NCBI GenBank assembly: GCA_958430865.1
Contig: CAUDNR010001486.1
Location: 1 to 11,015, forward strand
Length of the DNA stretch: 11,015 nucleotides
Source: Entrophospora sp. SA101
Lineage: Eukaryota; Glomeromycota; Glomeromycetes; Entrophosporales; Entrophosporaceae
Direction of reading: 5' to 3'
A model generated the notes under the pieces. That model was not told the origin of the DNA. It was given only the letters and a program-made list of their open reading frames with translations, and did no database searches. Positions within the stretch are counted from its first letter, which is position 1; every line of letters starts with the position of its first letter. Shown here one piece after another: positions 1 through 7,418 of this stretch. A program made the translations under genes and the position numbers.

Positions 1-541
1 GCTTATTACCTAATCAAATAATTTAAATAATTTATTAAATAATATTTTCATTTTTTTTTCTTCTAGTTCATGTACTAATTTATAAAAAAAATCAAAGCAG
101 AGTTTTTCTACAAGTTCTTTACAACTGATATTACCAACCACCATTAAGAGAAAAACTGATTATATACAATTCATGATATTTAGAAACTTTGACACTTTGA
201 TGTGTCGAAAAAATTATATACAAAAGTGGGAAGAGAGGTGGTGTATTTGCACATTCCTATTTTCCATGATAGCATTCGTTATTTTATGCATAGTTTTTTT
301 TCTATAAAGATTTTAATTTTCCCAAAAAAATGTAGAGGTAGATCGCCCATAGAAAATAAATTGATCTCATTCATGACTATATTGGTCCAAAATTGCTGAT
401 TTATTGATTGTAGTGTTTTGCATCTTTAACAGAGTGATCCATTGAAACTACTAGTATTATAAAAACCAGCCAAATCTGGTAGAAGTGCTCTGTAATGATT
501 TATTTTTCAGAGAAAGTGGATTATTTGCAAATATTCCCATT
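1..541. other. AT-rich region without a convincing gene
   Basis: Only short open frames are present. The best is on the minus strand, an ATG at 144 to a TAG at 10 (44 codons), reading in part NISCKELVEKLCFDFFYKL and then a lysine- and leucine-rich tail. Its composition is protein-like, but it is short and I recognise no family in it. The open frame at 202-399 (+) starts from GTG and its content is typical of translated AT-rich DNA. I see no RNA gene or promoter element that I could defend. Confidence 0.5.
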
Positions 542-1350
542 ATGTCTGTTACTAACCTTAAAAATTTCGCATATAATATCCTAAAAAAATTTGGAGATAC
601 TGTCAAGGATAAAGAATTTCCAGAACTAAAGCAATGTTCAGAATCCAACAAAGAAATTTTTTCACACCCTCTTAAAGGATTTACAACATTACAATGTGGC
701 CACGTCTTTCATAGAATTTGCATTGAGAAATATCTTTTATATGTCCTTTTCCTAAGTGCAATCAAAGTGCCAAAACTATTATAGATACTTCTAGATGAGA
801 TTCTCAATCAAGTGCTTCATCAATAGTTAGGGGGATGAGTAATCAACTTCAGATCAACATAGAAGTAATCCAAGAAGATGAGGAAATGGATGATGTGGAT
901 GAATTGGAGAGTGAAGATAATCAGGACTCTTTGGAAAAAACCTCACAAAAGAGCTCGTAAAGATACCTCTATCCTAAAGTTATTTCAGATAAAAAAAGTA
1001 ATAAACAAAAGGAATCGCATTTTTTGAAAAACTTATCAAAGAGTTAAAGGATAATAACACCCACCAAAATTTGTTATTTACCTCACAGTCACCCAAAGCC
1101 AATAGTTATATTCATCTTTATCAAGAAATTGTTAAAGCCGAAGCTGAAAATGATACTACAAGTCAAAATGTTTTGCAATGCTATTATCAATTCAGGGAAA
1201 AAAATATCAAAACACTTTGAATATTATAAGAATGTAAAAAAATATTGAGATCGTAGGGCTCGGGATAAAGTAGATAAAGAAGTTAAAGAGCAACCTTGAG
1301 GCCAGCAAGTTTCATTATTAGGAAATATGAATTGTTAAAAAATTAATAAA
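542..1350 (+). pseudogene. Decayed RING-finger protein gene (Glomeromycotina-type family)
   Basis: The likely start is ATG 542, giving MSVTNLKNFAYNIL and then a RING-like zinc site, so an intact relative would be expected to bind zinc and possibly act as a ubiquitin ligase. Visible ligands are Cys 635-637, then CGHVFHRIC at 695-721 (Cys, His, His, Cys), then CPFPKC at 742-759. The second Cys of the first pair is Ser (TCC, 644-646). The reading frame shifts between about 740 and 742, a TGA lies at 796-798, and a serine- and acid-rich linker runs to TAA 958-960. A second domain follows in another frame from about 1008 to 1220, including SYIHLYQEIVKAEAEN and then QNVLQCYYQF. It continues in a third frame from 1213 (HFEYYKNVKKY, TGA 1246-1248) to VDKEVKEQLP-like sequence ending near 1299. 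I recognise this helical C-terminal region from many Rhizophagus RING proteins. The last 50 bases are uncertain. At least two frameshifts, two internal stops and a lost zinc ligand make it a pseudogene. Confidence 0.8.
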
Positions 1351-1385
1351 AGGTTTCTCTACTATTATTTTCGATTCTCGCTCAA

Positions 1386-1765
1386 TTAAATGTAATTATC
1401 AAGATCCATACTGATATCTACTTCTTTGATACTCTCCCTGTTCATATGACCATCTTCTTTGGATATTATCGCATCCCCATAAACAAAAGAAGTCCCATTA
1501 TTTTTATTGCAGAGTAATGCCACTTATGTGCCTGTTGTATGCGCTTCAAGTCTTTCATTTAATCCATGGCCCTGATCTTCTGCAATCCACTTTTTCAAGT
1601 ATACTTGCCCTCAATGAATTCCTTAACCGTTACTTCGTCATGAAAATCGGGAGGAAGTCCATGTATATATTTGACTTTATTTTTCTTAGATGCGGGAATA
1701 TAATAGTTGCGTGTATTTTCCATATTTTCTGATTGTATAAGAAATTCAAATTTGATACTAATACG
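1386..1765 (-). pseudogene. Unrecognised coding remnant, two frames
   Basis: On the minus strand an open frame runs from 1765 to a TGA at 1597-1595. It includes an ATG at 1723 and the stretches NYYIPASKKNKVKYIHGLPP and DFHDEVTVKEFIEGKYT. One base-level shift at about 1596 moves the sequence into a second frame, KKWIAEDQGHGLNERLEAHT. That frame passes one TAA (1526-1524) and continues as VALLCNKNNGTSFVYGDAII to a TAA at 1388-1386. The content (charged, with Trp, His and Gly-Pro turns) looks far more like real protein than the plus-strand open frame at 1517-1732. I do not recognise the family. It lies tail to tail with the RING pseudogene. It could be an exon of a larger lineage-specific gene or part of a mobile element. 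Confidence 0.5.
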
Positions 1766-1921
1766 CTATCTGCATAAATCGATCAGATAATTAATAAGCT
1801 GTGCAACATTTTAATTAGGCTGTATGACAAAATTGTTTTTACAGTGATTTGTTTTATTGCTAATATATATATAATAATTAATTTCTTAAATAAAAAAATT
1901 CATATAATGCTGTCACCAGCA

Positions 1922-2189
1922 TACTTTCACAAATACAACTTGGAGTTTACTTGGTTATTTAAAATACAGAGAATGCGAAGATGATTTTACAAGTGATAAA
2001 TCAACAGAACACATGTCTTATGTTAAAAACCTTGAATACCTTAAGGAAAATTCGAAAGAATGTCAACAAGTCAAACAGTGTTTTTGTAATTTGTAGGCAA
2101 ACATATCAAGTAAATTATCACAAGTTAGCACAGAGCTGGCATGTTGACACTTAAATAGCCAGCTGAGTACATCTTGGTTGGTGACAGTG
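1922..2189 (+). pseudogene. Probable upstream exon(s) of the 2399-4845 gene remnant
   Basis: From 1922 the frame reads YFHKYNLEFTWLFK. A shift by one base continues it as YRECEDDFTSDKSTEHMSYV and then KNLEYLKENSKECQQVKQ in the frame of 1968. The same frame carries on through TAG 2094-2096 (ANISSKLSQVSTELAC) and TGA 2145-2147 (HLNSQLSTSWL) until the repeat block that starts near 2190. The polar, helix-prone composition and the same strand suggest that it is the missing 5' part of the gene whose next clear exon starts near 2399, but no splice junction joins them. It may instead be an independent remnant. Confidence 0.4.
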
Positions 2190-2361
2190 GGGTACATCCT
2201 TCTTTAAGCATCAAGGTACGCCCTGGTTTCTATTGATGCGATTGAATGGGTATGTCCTGTTTGGTTGTAAAGGGTACGTCCCATATCATGGTTACCACAT
2301 GTTGATTCTTGGAGCAATTGAATGGGTATGTCCTGTTTGGTTGTAAAGGGTACGTCCCATA
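2190..2361. repeat. Degenerate tandem repeat with paired GGTAC motifs and a perfect 45-bp duplication
   Basis: A 45-bp sequence at 2241-2285 (ATTGAATGGG ... CGTCCCATA) is repeated without change at 2317-2361, a 76-bp period. Each copy holds two related motifs 24 bp apart, GGTATGTCC and GGTACGTCC (at 2249 and 2273, then 2325 and 2349). A diverged third pair lies upstream at 2191 (GGTACATCC) and 2215 (GGTACGCCC), also 24 bp apart. The block sits between two coding-like stretches of the same strand and is richer in G than its surroundings, so it may be an insertion. No terminal inverted repeat was found. Confidence 0.75.
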
Positions 2362-3126
2362 CCAAGTTTCTTCCAGCTTTTGGTGAGGCCCTGATGACAT
2401 GCATCAAGTTAAACAAAACTATTATAATTTTGTATTGAAGTATGAAAAAATGAGTGAAGATGTAAACTCTTTCTGGCAGTCTATTAATATGAAGAAACAG
2501 CTTGATATAAAAAAGGTGAGTGTAGTGTTTTCTATAAATTCTTTATGTTTCAGATTGACTGATTTAGAATATGAAATAGTTGCAGTGTGCAGGAAATGCA
2601 CTGGATGCGATCACCAACGAAACACATTTAAGATCAGTTGTAATGAGTGAAATAATATCTATTATGAAACATCCACTAGAGCATAGTGACGATGTCTACC
2701 ACAATGAAATTGGCAGTAATGTCATTATTCCAAGGGTTTGTATTAATTTTTCTTATTATTTAGTGTTTTATAGCCAAATTTATATACATCATTTATCCAC
2801 AATACAAATGAAGAATCAAGTTATTTCTACCAACAAAAGAAAAAGAGAAGACCAATCTGATTATGAGGAATCTGCATTATTGTTTGATAAATCTAATGAA
2901 GATACAATCATGGAAAATATTGATGAAAAAACACTTGAACAGGAAATCAAATTGCCACTAGCAAGTGTTAATAGCTCTTTGAAGGTAAACCTTAATGTTA
3001 ATAGTTAGGAACATATATTCAGTAGGCTCATTGTATTATCATCAATAGGCACCAAAAAATATTACGGGTGTGGATATCATCAAAGCCTTCCACAAATATT
3101 GAAACACAATTCCAAAAACCATAGAG

Positions 3127-3329
3127 CAGTGTTGTGCCATTTATGGTTCCAATAAAATTTCATTGGAACATTCTAATAAATTCCAATTGGAATTGGAACA
3201 TTCCAAATGAAGTTAACCAATGAAATTCAATCATAGTGTCATACACACAAATTTTATTGGTTAATATCAATTGAAGATTGACATTGGAACATTCCAATAG
3301 TGTTACAATGTTCCAATTGCACAACACTG
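3127..3329. mobile_element. hAT-type MITE inside an exon
   Basis: This 203-bp element begins CAGTGTTGTGC and ends with its exact complement GCACAACACTG, an 11-bp terminal inverted repeat of the kind found in the hAT superfamily. The flanking 8-mers are CCATAGAG (3119-3126) and CTGTAGAG (3330-3337), a target duplication that has decayed to 6 of 8 matches. The interior is filled with short motifs in both orientations, TTCCAAT/ATTGGAA and GGAACATTCC, many times within 200 bp. No coding capacity is visible; the minus-strand open frame across it (3160-3534) follows the repeats. It interrupts the exon starting at 3049. Confidence 0.75.
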
Positions 3330-4060
3330 CTGTAGAGTTTTCATGTAAGCTTGATATTGTTTTATCATTGTTTTTGGTAATGATCCAATTATTGATACAC
3401 TTTCCACCCAATAGCTCTGCATACTGGGGAGTTCTAGACTTAACTGGTGAAGGTTTATATGACTGCAAACAGCTCACAAAAAAGGACAATGCAACAATCA
3501 CAAGGCTTTGCTGATAATATTTTTTGGAAAACAATGCCTCCAGAAAAGAATATACAACAATATTTTGACACTAATTGTGAGAAAAAGGCAGATGATATTA
3601 GAAAATTAAATGTAAATGTTCAGTTTATGTATGTATAAGTTTTCTTTGATTATATTTTGTCATCCAGTTATAGTGTTCTGATTCTGGATTGCTGTGCAGG
3701 AAAAGTGATATGGTTAACTTTCAGGGAATGATGACGGAAGAAGAGCTAAAAATGAGCTTGACATTTCCACTATTTTGTGGGGTGTTCACTTCTGATATAA
3801 TAACTATTCTGTGTATATATGTAAGGGGGGAAGTTCAAGCTTTGTCTACCAACTATGCATGTAACAAAACAGGAAATTTGTTTAAAAGGGCACAAATAGG
3901 CAGATGAGTAGATATGAAAAGTACTTTGGTTAAAATGTCTAATAAATTTGAGGTTATTTACAGAGAGGTGGCAGGGGGGTTGGGACCATTTGGAATTCCC
4001 ACTGCTTGTTGTAAGAAGTGCTACATTGATAAGTTAAAGCTGATGATAATTATGCATGAT

Positions 4061-4187
4061 TATATATACATGAAGTTGAAACTATTTTGACCATTTGCAG
4101 ATCTGGTTGAAATAGGGTCAAAATAAGGTCGAAACTGATTTTTACTATGTAGTTGCCTCAAGTCAAAACATTTCGACTTCATGTATA
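4061..4187. mobile_element. Short inverted-repeat element (MITE A), family unknown
   Basis: TATACATGAAGTTGAAA at 4065-4081 is matched in inverted orientation by TTTCGACTTCATGTATA at 4171-4187 (one mismatch in 17), enclosing about 90 bp with no coding capacity. The similarity continues weakly inward (TTTTGAC). Together with the adjoining MITE at 4188-4328 it is flanked by TATGCATGAT (4051-4060) and TATGCATCAT (4329-4338), a 10-bp direct repeat with one mismatch. The left boundary within the TATATATA run is uncertain. The family cannot be named from these ends. Confidence 0.6.
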
Positions 4188-4328
4188 CAGTCAAACCTTG
4201 TCATAACGGATTTCGATCTAGTACAAATTTAGAAGGTATCTGCAGAAATATCCAATCAAATACAATATTTCTGCAGATACTTTCTAAATTTGTACTAGAT
4301 CGAAATCCGTTATGACAAGGTTTGACTG
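4188..4328. mobile_element. pogo/Tigger-type hairpin MITE
   Basis: This 141-bp element consists almost entirely of two inverted arms of 64 bp (4188-4251 and 4265-4328) with one mismatch and a 13-bp loop. It begins CAGTCAAACCTTGTCATAAC and is flanked by TA on both sides (4186-4187, 4329-4330), the target site of the Tc1/mariner-pogo group. The end sequence closely matches the 5' end of the Tigger-type element at 5236, so a related transposase probably moved it. It has no coding capacity. The near-perfect arms suggest recent insertion, into or next to the older element on its left. Confidence 0.88.
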
Positions 4329-4845
4329 TATGCATCATAGCATCAACCATTTGCTAAAAGAGTGTAAATATGTATCAGATGAGAAATGTAAGAGTTTAAC
4401 AATATATGACAGGCTCCAAATTGGTAAGTCTCGCCTGCACAATTATACTTATGCAGGTTTAACTTGTTAATGAATTTCGTTTTATGAATAGGTCTAGAAC
4501 TTAACTTCTATTCCATGGATTGGTCAGGGAATGGCATATATAGATTTGGTTTAATTGATCAATGCAGATTACCATCAGGCGAGGATGAATGTGGGATGCT
4601 TGAGGATGTGTACTGAATTCTCAAATTACTTGAAGTAAGTATTGTTCTTTGTTAATGTATGTATTTACCACAAATATTTATCTAAGTTGTTGATCAAATA
4701 AATGTAGAGTAAATCGCTTGTGACCAAAAAATTAGTTAAAAGTTTGTTTTTAGAAAACACCAAAGGGAAACGATGTCAGATTACATCTGAAACTGAAGCA
4801 GAGTTGAATATAAACCATTCTCCCCAAAAACTAAAGCTTAATTAA

Positions 4846-5235
4846 TTAGGAAATGTGTGTTGTGAATTTTTTAGGCTTACTCATTTTATTGTAGAAACAA
4901 TTTTTTTCAAACATAGCTTGTCATTACTTTGTACTACAATTGATAAACAAAAATATTTCTATGTTAATGAAATAATACAATAAATGTAAAAGATGTGAAA
5001 TTGATTTATTGGGAGGTTGGTTGATATATTTGTGAAATTATATGCAGGGATTTCAAAATTGGATAACTATTCATGGTTTAGATTCTTATTTAAAAATCAT
5101 TTGTATTAATGTGTATATTAATATATACATTTCGATTTTTTCCATAGATCAAGTATTACTAGATTTCTCAACTAGAATTTACACAAAAAATGAATCATGA
5201 TTTAAGTATATAACATATACTTGATAAAAATAATA
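4846..5235. other. AT-rich spacer without a gene
   Basis: This stretch lies between the gene remnant and the Tigger-type element. It holds several AATAAA-like words, one of which (near 4979) could have served as a polyadenylation signal for the upstream gene. It also holds small palindromes: AAGTATAT/ATATACTT with a 3-bp loop near 5204-5222, and ATCAAGTAT (near 5149) facing ATACTTGAT (near 5216). No open frame with protein-like content was seen. Confidence 0.5.
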
Positions 5236-5244
5236 CAGTCAAAC

Positions 5245-5424
5245 CTCGTCACAGTGAACCTTGTCACAGCAAATTTCTTGTTACAACGAATTTAAATATT
5301 GGCCCTTTTTTTTATTAATTAAAAATATTTGTCATAATGAATTTTATTAATAAATTCATTCCACAACATTAATGAATTTTTGGTGGGGGTCTTTCTATAT
5401 TGCTACTAATCTCATCACAGCAAA
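5245..5424 (+). repeat. Five direct copies of a 14-bp motif in the transposon end
   Basis: The motif occurs at 5245-5258 (CTCGTCACAGTGAA), 5260-5273 (CTTGTCACAGCAAA), 5277-5290 (CTTGTTACAACGAA), 5328-5341 (TTTGTCATAATGAA) and 5411-5424 (CTCATCACAGCAAA). The hairpin MITE at 4188 has one related copy, CTTGTCATAACGGA, at its end. Repeated motifs near transposon ends commonly act as transposase binding sites; that role is inferred here from position and repetition. Confidence 0.75.
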
Positions 5425-5495
5425 TTCACATGACATATAAATTTTATGAAATTATCCAAATTACCAAAATTGACAAATAAATGTAAGAATTTTTT

Positions 5496-5725
5496 TTTCT
5501 AAAATAAAGTAATAAAACAAACAATAGATAGATTTTTTAATTCCAAAAACAATTGATTGATTATCCAAAGATTGTGAGTAACAAAATTTTACAAGTTACA
5601 TTTCCCAAGTTTCTAAAATAAATTAATAAACAAACAATTGATAGATTATTTGTCTAAATGTTTGCAAGTAACAAAATATTCCAAGCTTCTAAAATAAATT
5701 AATAAACAAACAATTGATAGGTTAT
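5496..5725 (+). repeat. Three subterminal direct repeats of about 36 bp
   Basis: A unit starting TTCTAAAATAAATTAATAAA and continuing CAAACAATTGATAG appears at about 5611 and 5687 almost without change (76 bp apart). A diverged copy, TTCTAAAATAAAGTAATAAA, lies at about 5497. The DNA between copies is also related (AGTAACAAAAT before each of the last two), so this is a short degenerate tandem array in the leader of the Tigger-type element. It holds no open frame. Confidence 0.7.
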
Positions 5726-5821
5726 TTATCAAAATTTTCAAAATGTATAAATTAAGTTGAAATTCCATTTATAAAAAATCCTATATAACCAAAAAATTAT
5801 ACATTTAAAAATTATTTAAAA

Positions 5822-7219
5822 ATGTCTGAACAATCATCTTCCTCCAAAAACATGTATATATTACTGCTGTACAAAAATGCAAATTTTGTATATTAAAAAA
5901 AGCAAACCCGAACCAAAAAATCTTGATTTAGCAAACCAGTTTGGAATCAGTGCAGGCCAAGTTAGTAATATATTAAAGGAGTCTGAAAAATGGCTTAAAA
6001 TCAATCCAAATTCCTATCAAGCAAATTTAAAAAGACCATCTATCACTCCATTTACTAACATTGAAGAAGCTTTAATTTTATGGATTGAAAAGGCTCTTGG
6101 ATGCAATTTAACTATTGCAGATTCTATTATTAAATAAAAGGGCATGATATTTGCAGAGTTATTAAGTAACCAAGATTTTAGTGGTTCTTCTGGTTGGTTA
6201 ACTAATTTCAAACAAAGATATTCAATCCATGAATATTCTAAACATGGTGAAGCACAAAGTGCACCTCTTGAACAACTTCCAGAAATGAGAAGAGACTTGC
6301 AAAAACATTCTTAAAAAATATCAGCTGAATGATATTTTCAATTGTGATGAAACTGGAAAATGGAACCAACACATGGATTGTCAAATGCTCCACTTTCAGG
6401 AACAAAACAAGACAAAGATAGAGTAACAATTCTACTTACATGCAATGCAACTGGAACAGAGAGATTACCTCTTTTGTTCATACATAAATATCAAACTCCA
6501 TGGCCTTTAAGAGGAATTGATAAAAAAACATTACCAGTAGATTACTATTGGAATAGTAAGGCTTGGATGCAAATATCAATCTGGAATGAGTATCTTAAAA
6601 ATTTAGATATAAGAATGAGAACTAAACAAAGGAACATAATATTTGCTTGTTGACAATGCACCAACACATAGTTTGACTGAAGACTTACAATTAACAAACA
6701 TAAGGGTTCATCATTTTTCACCAAATGTAACTGCACACCTGCAACCATGTGATGCAGGAATAATTCACAGCTTCAAGATTAGCTCATTCAATTATTTAAT
6801 CTAAGCTAATTATTTATTTTATGTTATACTAATGTTTGTATATTACAGGCACACTACATGAAACTATTACTTGAAAAAAAAATAAGCAATTATGACTCAC
6901 ATATTTCATATCTTAATCCTACATCTTCACAAAATCCTAATCCTGCTATATCTTTATCAAAATCTATTAATATAATGAATGTGTTAGATTTTGTTAAGAA
7001 AGCTTAGAATAATGTAACATCAGTTACAATTATCAATAGTCAGAGGAAAACTGGAATTCTCCCTATGGAAAATGAAATATCTGATAATTAATTGAAAATT
7101 CAACAAATATAGTTGAAGAGATTTCAAATAGAGAAAAAAAATGATGTTAATAATTTAATCAATCAATTATCATTTGCCAGTCCATTAGAAGTGGAAGAAT
7201 ATATGGGACATGGACAATA
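5822..7219 (+). pseudogene. Dead pogo/Tigger-type transposase (CENP-B/Tc5 HTH plus DDD domain)
   Basis: Intact relatives cut and paste the element in the nucleus through a DDD catalytic site. The likely start is ATG 5822 (MSEQSSSSKN), with a shift by about 5860 into the frame of NLDLANQFGISAGQVSNILK, a psq/CENP-B-type helix-turn-helix. A Tc5-type domain follows, including EEALILWIEKALG and GWLTNFKQRY. Catalytic positions are visible: Asp 6346-6348 in FNCDETG, Asp 6652-6654 in LLVDNAPTH and Asp 6751-6753 in LQPCDAGII, with 32 residues between the last two. The C-terminal exon has AHYMKLLLEKK and SQRKTGILP, which I recognise from this family. The damage comprises TAA 6135-6137, a frameshift near 6303, a frameshift and small gap just after DETG (about 6357), a frameshift near 6645, a lost intron donor at 6778, TAG 7005-7007 (where the family has Trp) and a shift in the A run near 7135. 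All three Asp codons survive although the frame does not. Confidence 0.88.
6778..6848 (+). other. Transposase intron with AT instead of GT at the donor
   Basis: The catalytic part reads HSFK up to 6777. The expected continuation, AHYMKLLLEKK, begins at 6849 directly after TATTACAG, both in phase 0. The 71 bases between have a TAA in the reading frame and a TACTAAT branch-site-like word near 6827. The 5' end is ATTAGC where GTTAGC would be a standard donor. The length matches the introns of the upstream gene remnant. Either the donor decayed from G to A or this is a rare AT-AG intron; decay fits the state of the element. Confidence 0.7.
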
Positions 7220-7418
7220 GAAACGCACCCAATGTCAAAACCACGATTTTGAGATAATCAAAAAAAAAGATTTTGACTCAAAAACTCGGAAATTGTATAT
7301 CATTTCTATATTTATGACAAAAATCAGGGGTTATTTTAATAACAACAACAACAACAATAATAATATAAATAAATAAAATAATAAAATAAATAATAACAAT
7401 AATAATAAAAATAAAACT
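7220..7418. repeat. Junction sequence and AAC/AAT simple repeats
   Basis: From 7220 the sequence CGCACCCAATGTCAAAACC starts abruptly after the truncated transposon and has no visible partner repeat, so it may be one end of the element containing the minus-strand protein at 7419-8287. From about 7340 to 7412 runs a simple repeat, (AAC)5-6 changing to (AAT)n and AAATA units. There is no gene. Confidence 0.6.

Larger units (their letters stand above)
2399..4845 (+). pseudogene. Decayed multi-exon gene, product unrecognised
   Basis: Coding-like blocks in changing frames are separated by introns of uniform size. Proposed introns are 2516-2585 (GTGAGT..CAG), 2736-2813 (GTTTGT.., weak acceptor), 2985-3048 (GTAAAC..TAG), 3345-3414 (GTAAGC..TAG), 3629-3699 (GTATGT..CAG), 4424-4491 (GTAAGT..TAG) and 4635-4707 (GTAAGT..TAG). 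Most phases agree across the junction; 3344/3415 is off by one base. Exons read, in order: FVLKYEKMSEDVNSFWQSIN; ALDAITNETHLRSVV; the basic NKRKRED and an acidic stretch; APKNITGVDIIKAF; SAYWGVLDLTGEGLYD; DNIFWKTMPPEKNIQQYFD; EVAGGLGPFGIPTACCK; MDWSGNGIYRFGLIDQCRLP; and finally NINHSPKKLKL ending at TAA 4843-4845. The two basic clusters could be nuclear signals. The damage includes TGA 3100-3102, a frameshift near 3510, TGA 3905-3907, TGA in the exon ending at 4634, a MITE at 3127-3329 and a composite insertion at 4061-4328. I know no domain here; it is probably a lineage-specific family, and intact relatives would settle the exons. The 5' end is not fixed. Confidence 0.7.
5236..7219 (+). mobile_element. 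pogo/Tigger-type DNA transposon, defective and 3'-truncated
   Basis: The 5' end is CAGTCAAACCTCGTCACAG, preceded by TA (5234-5235), as in the pogo/Tigger branch of Tc1/mariner. A roughly 590-bp leader with repeated short motifs precedes a transposase with the domain order of this group: two N-terminal DNA-binding helix-turn-helix domains, then a DDD catalytic core. Coding similarity ends at a TAG near 7219. No matching inverted end (GGTTTGACTG followed by TA) occurs downstream, so the 3' end has been lost. The sequence from 7220 (CGCACCCAATGTC) is unrelated. The transposase carries several disabling changes, so the copy cannot act by itself. Confidence 0.87.

Noticed and set aside
202..399. 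65-codon plus-strand open frame starting from GTG
   Set aside because: The content is phenylalanine- and isoleucine-rich, as expected from translated AT-rich DNA; there is no ATG start, no splice context and no recognisable motif.
457..651. Minus-strand open frame across the start of the RING gene
   Set aside because: It overlaps the recognised plus-strand N-terminus MSVTNLKNFAYNIL and is its antisense shadow.
1517..1732. 71-codon plus-strand open frame
   Set aside because: The minus strand of the same interval has clearly more protein-like content in two consecutive frames.
2204..2416. Minus-strand open frame of 70 codons
   Set aside because: It follows the duplicated 45-bp repeat, so the peptide repeats itself (a TGHTHS/QDIPIQ pattern); it is a by-product of the repeat.
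2516..2553. Intron ending at the first TTTCAG (38 bp)
   Set aside because: It is too short and puts a stop right after the junction; the acceptor at 2585 gives 70 bp, correct phase and continuation into the next coding block.
3160..3534. 124-codon minus-strand open frame
   Set aside because: It starts inside the hAT MITE, and its remainder is antisense to the exon reading SAYWGVLDLTGEGLYD; no motif is present.
6017..6748. Three minus-strand open frames within the transposase
   Set aside because: All are antisense to recognised transposase motifs on the plus strand.
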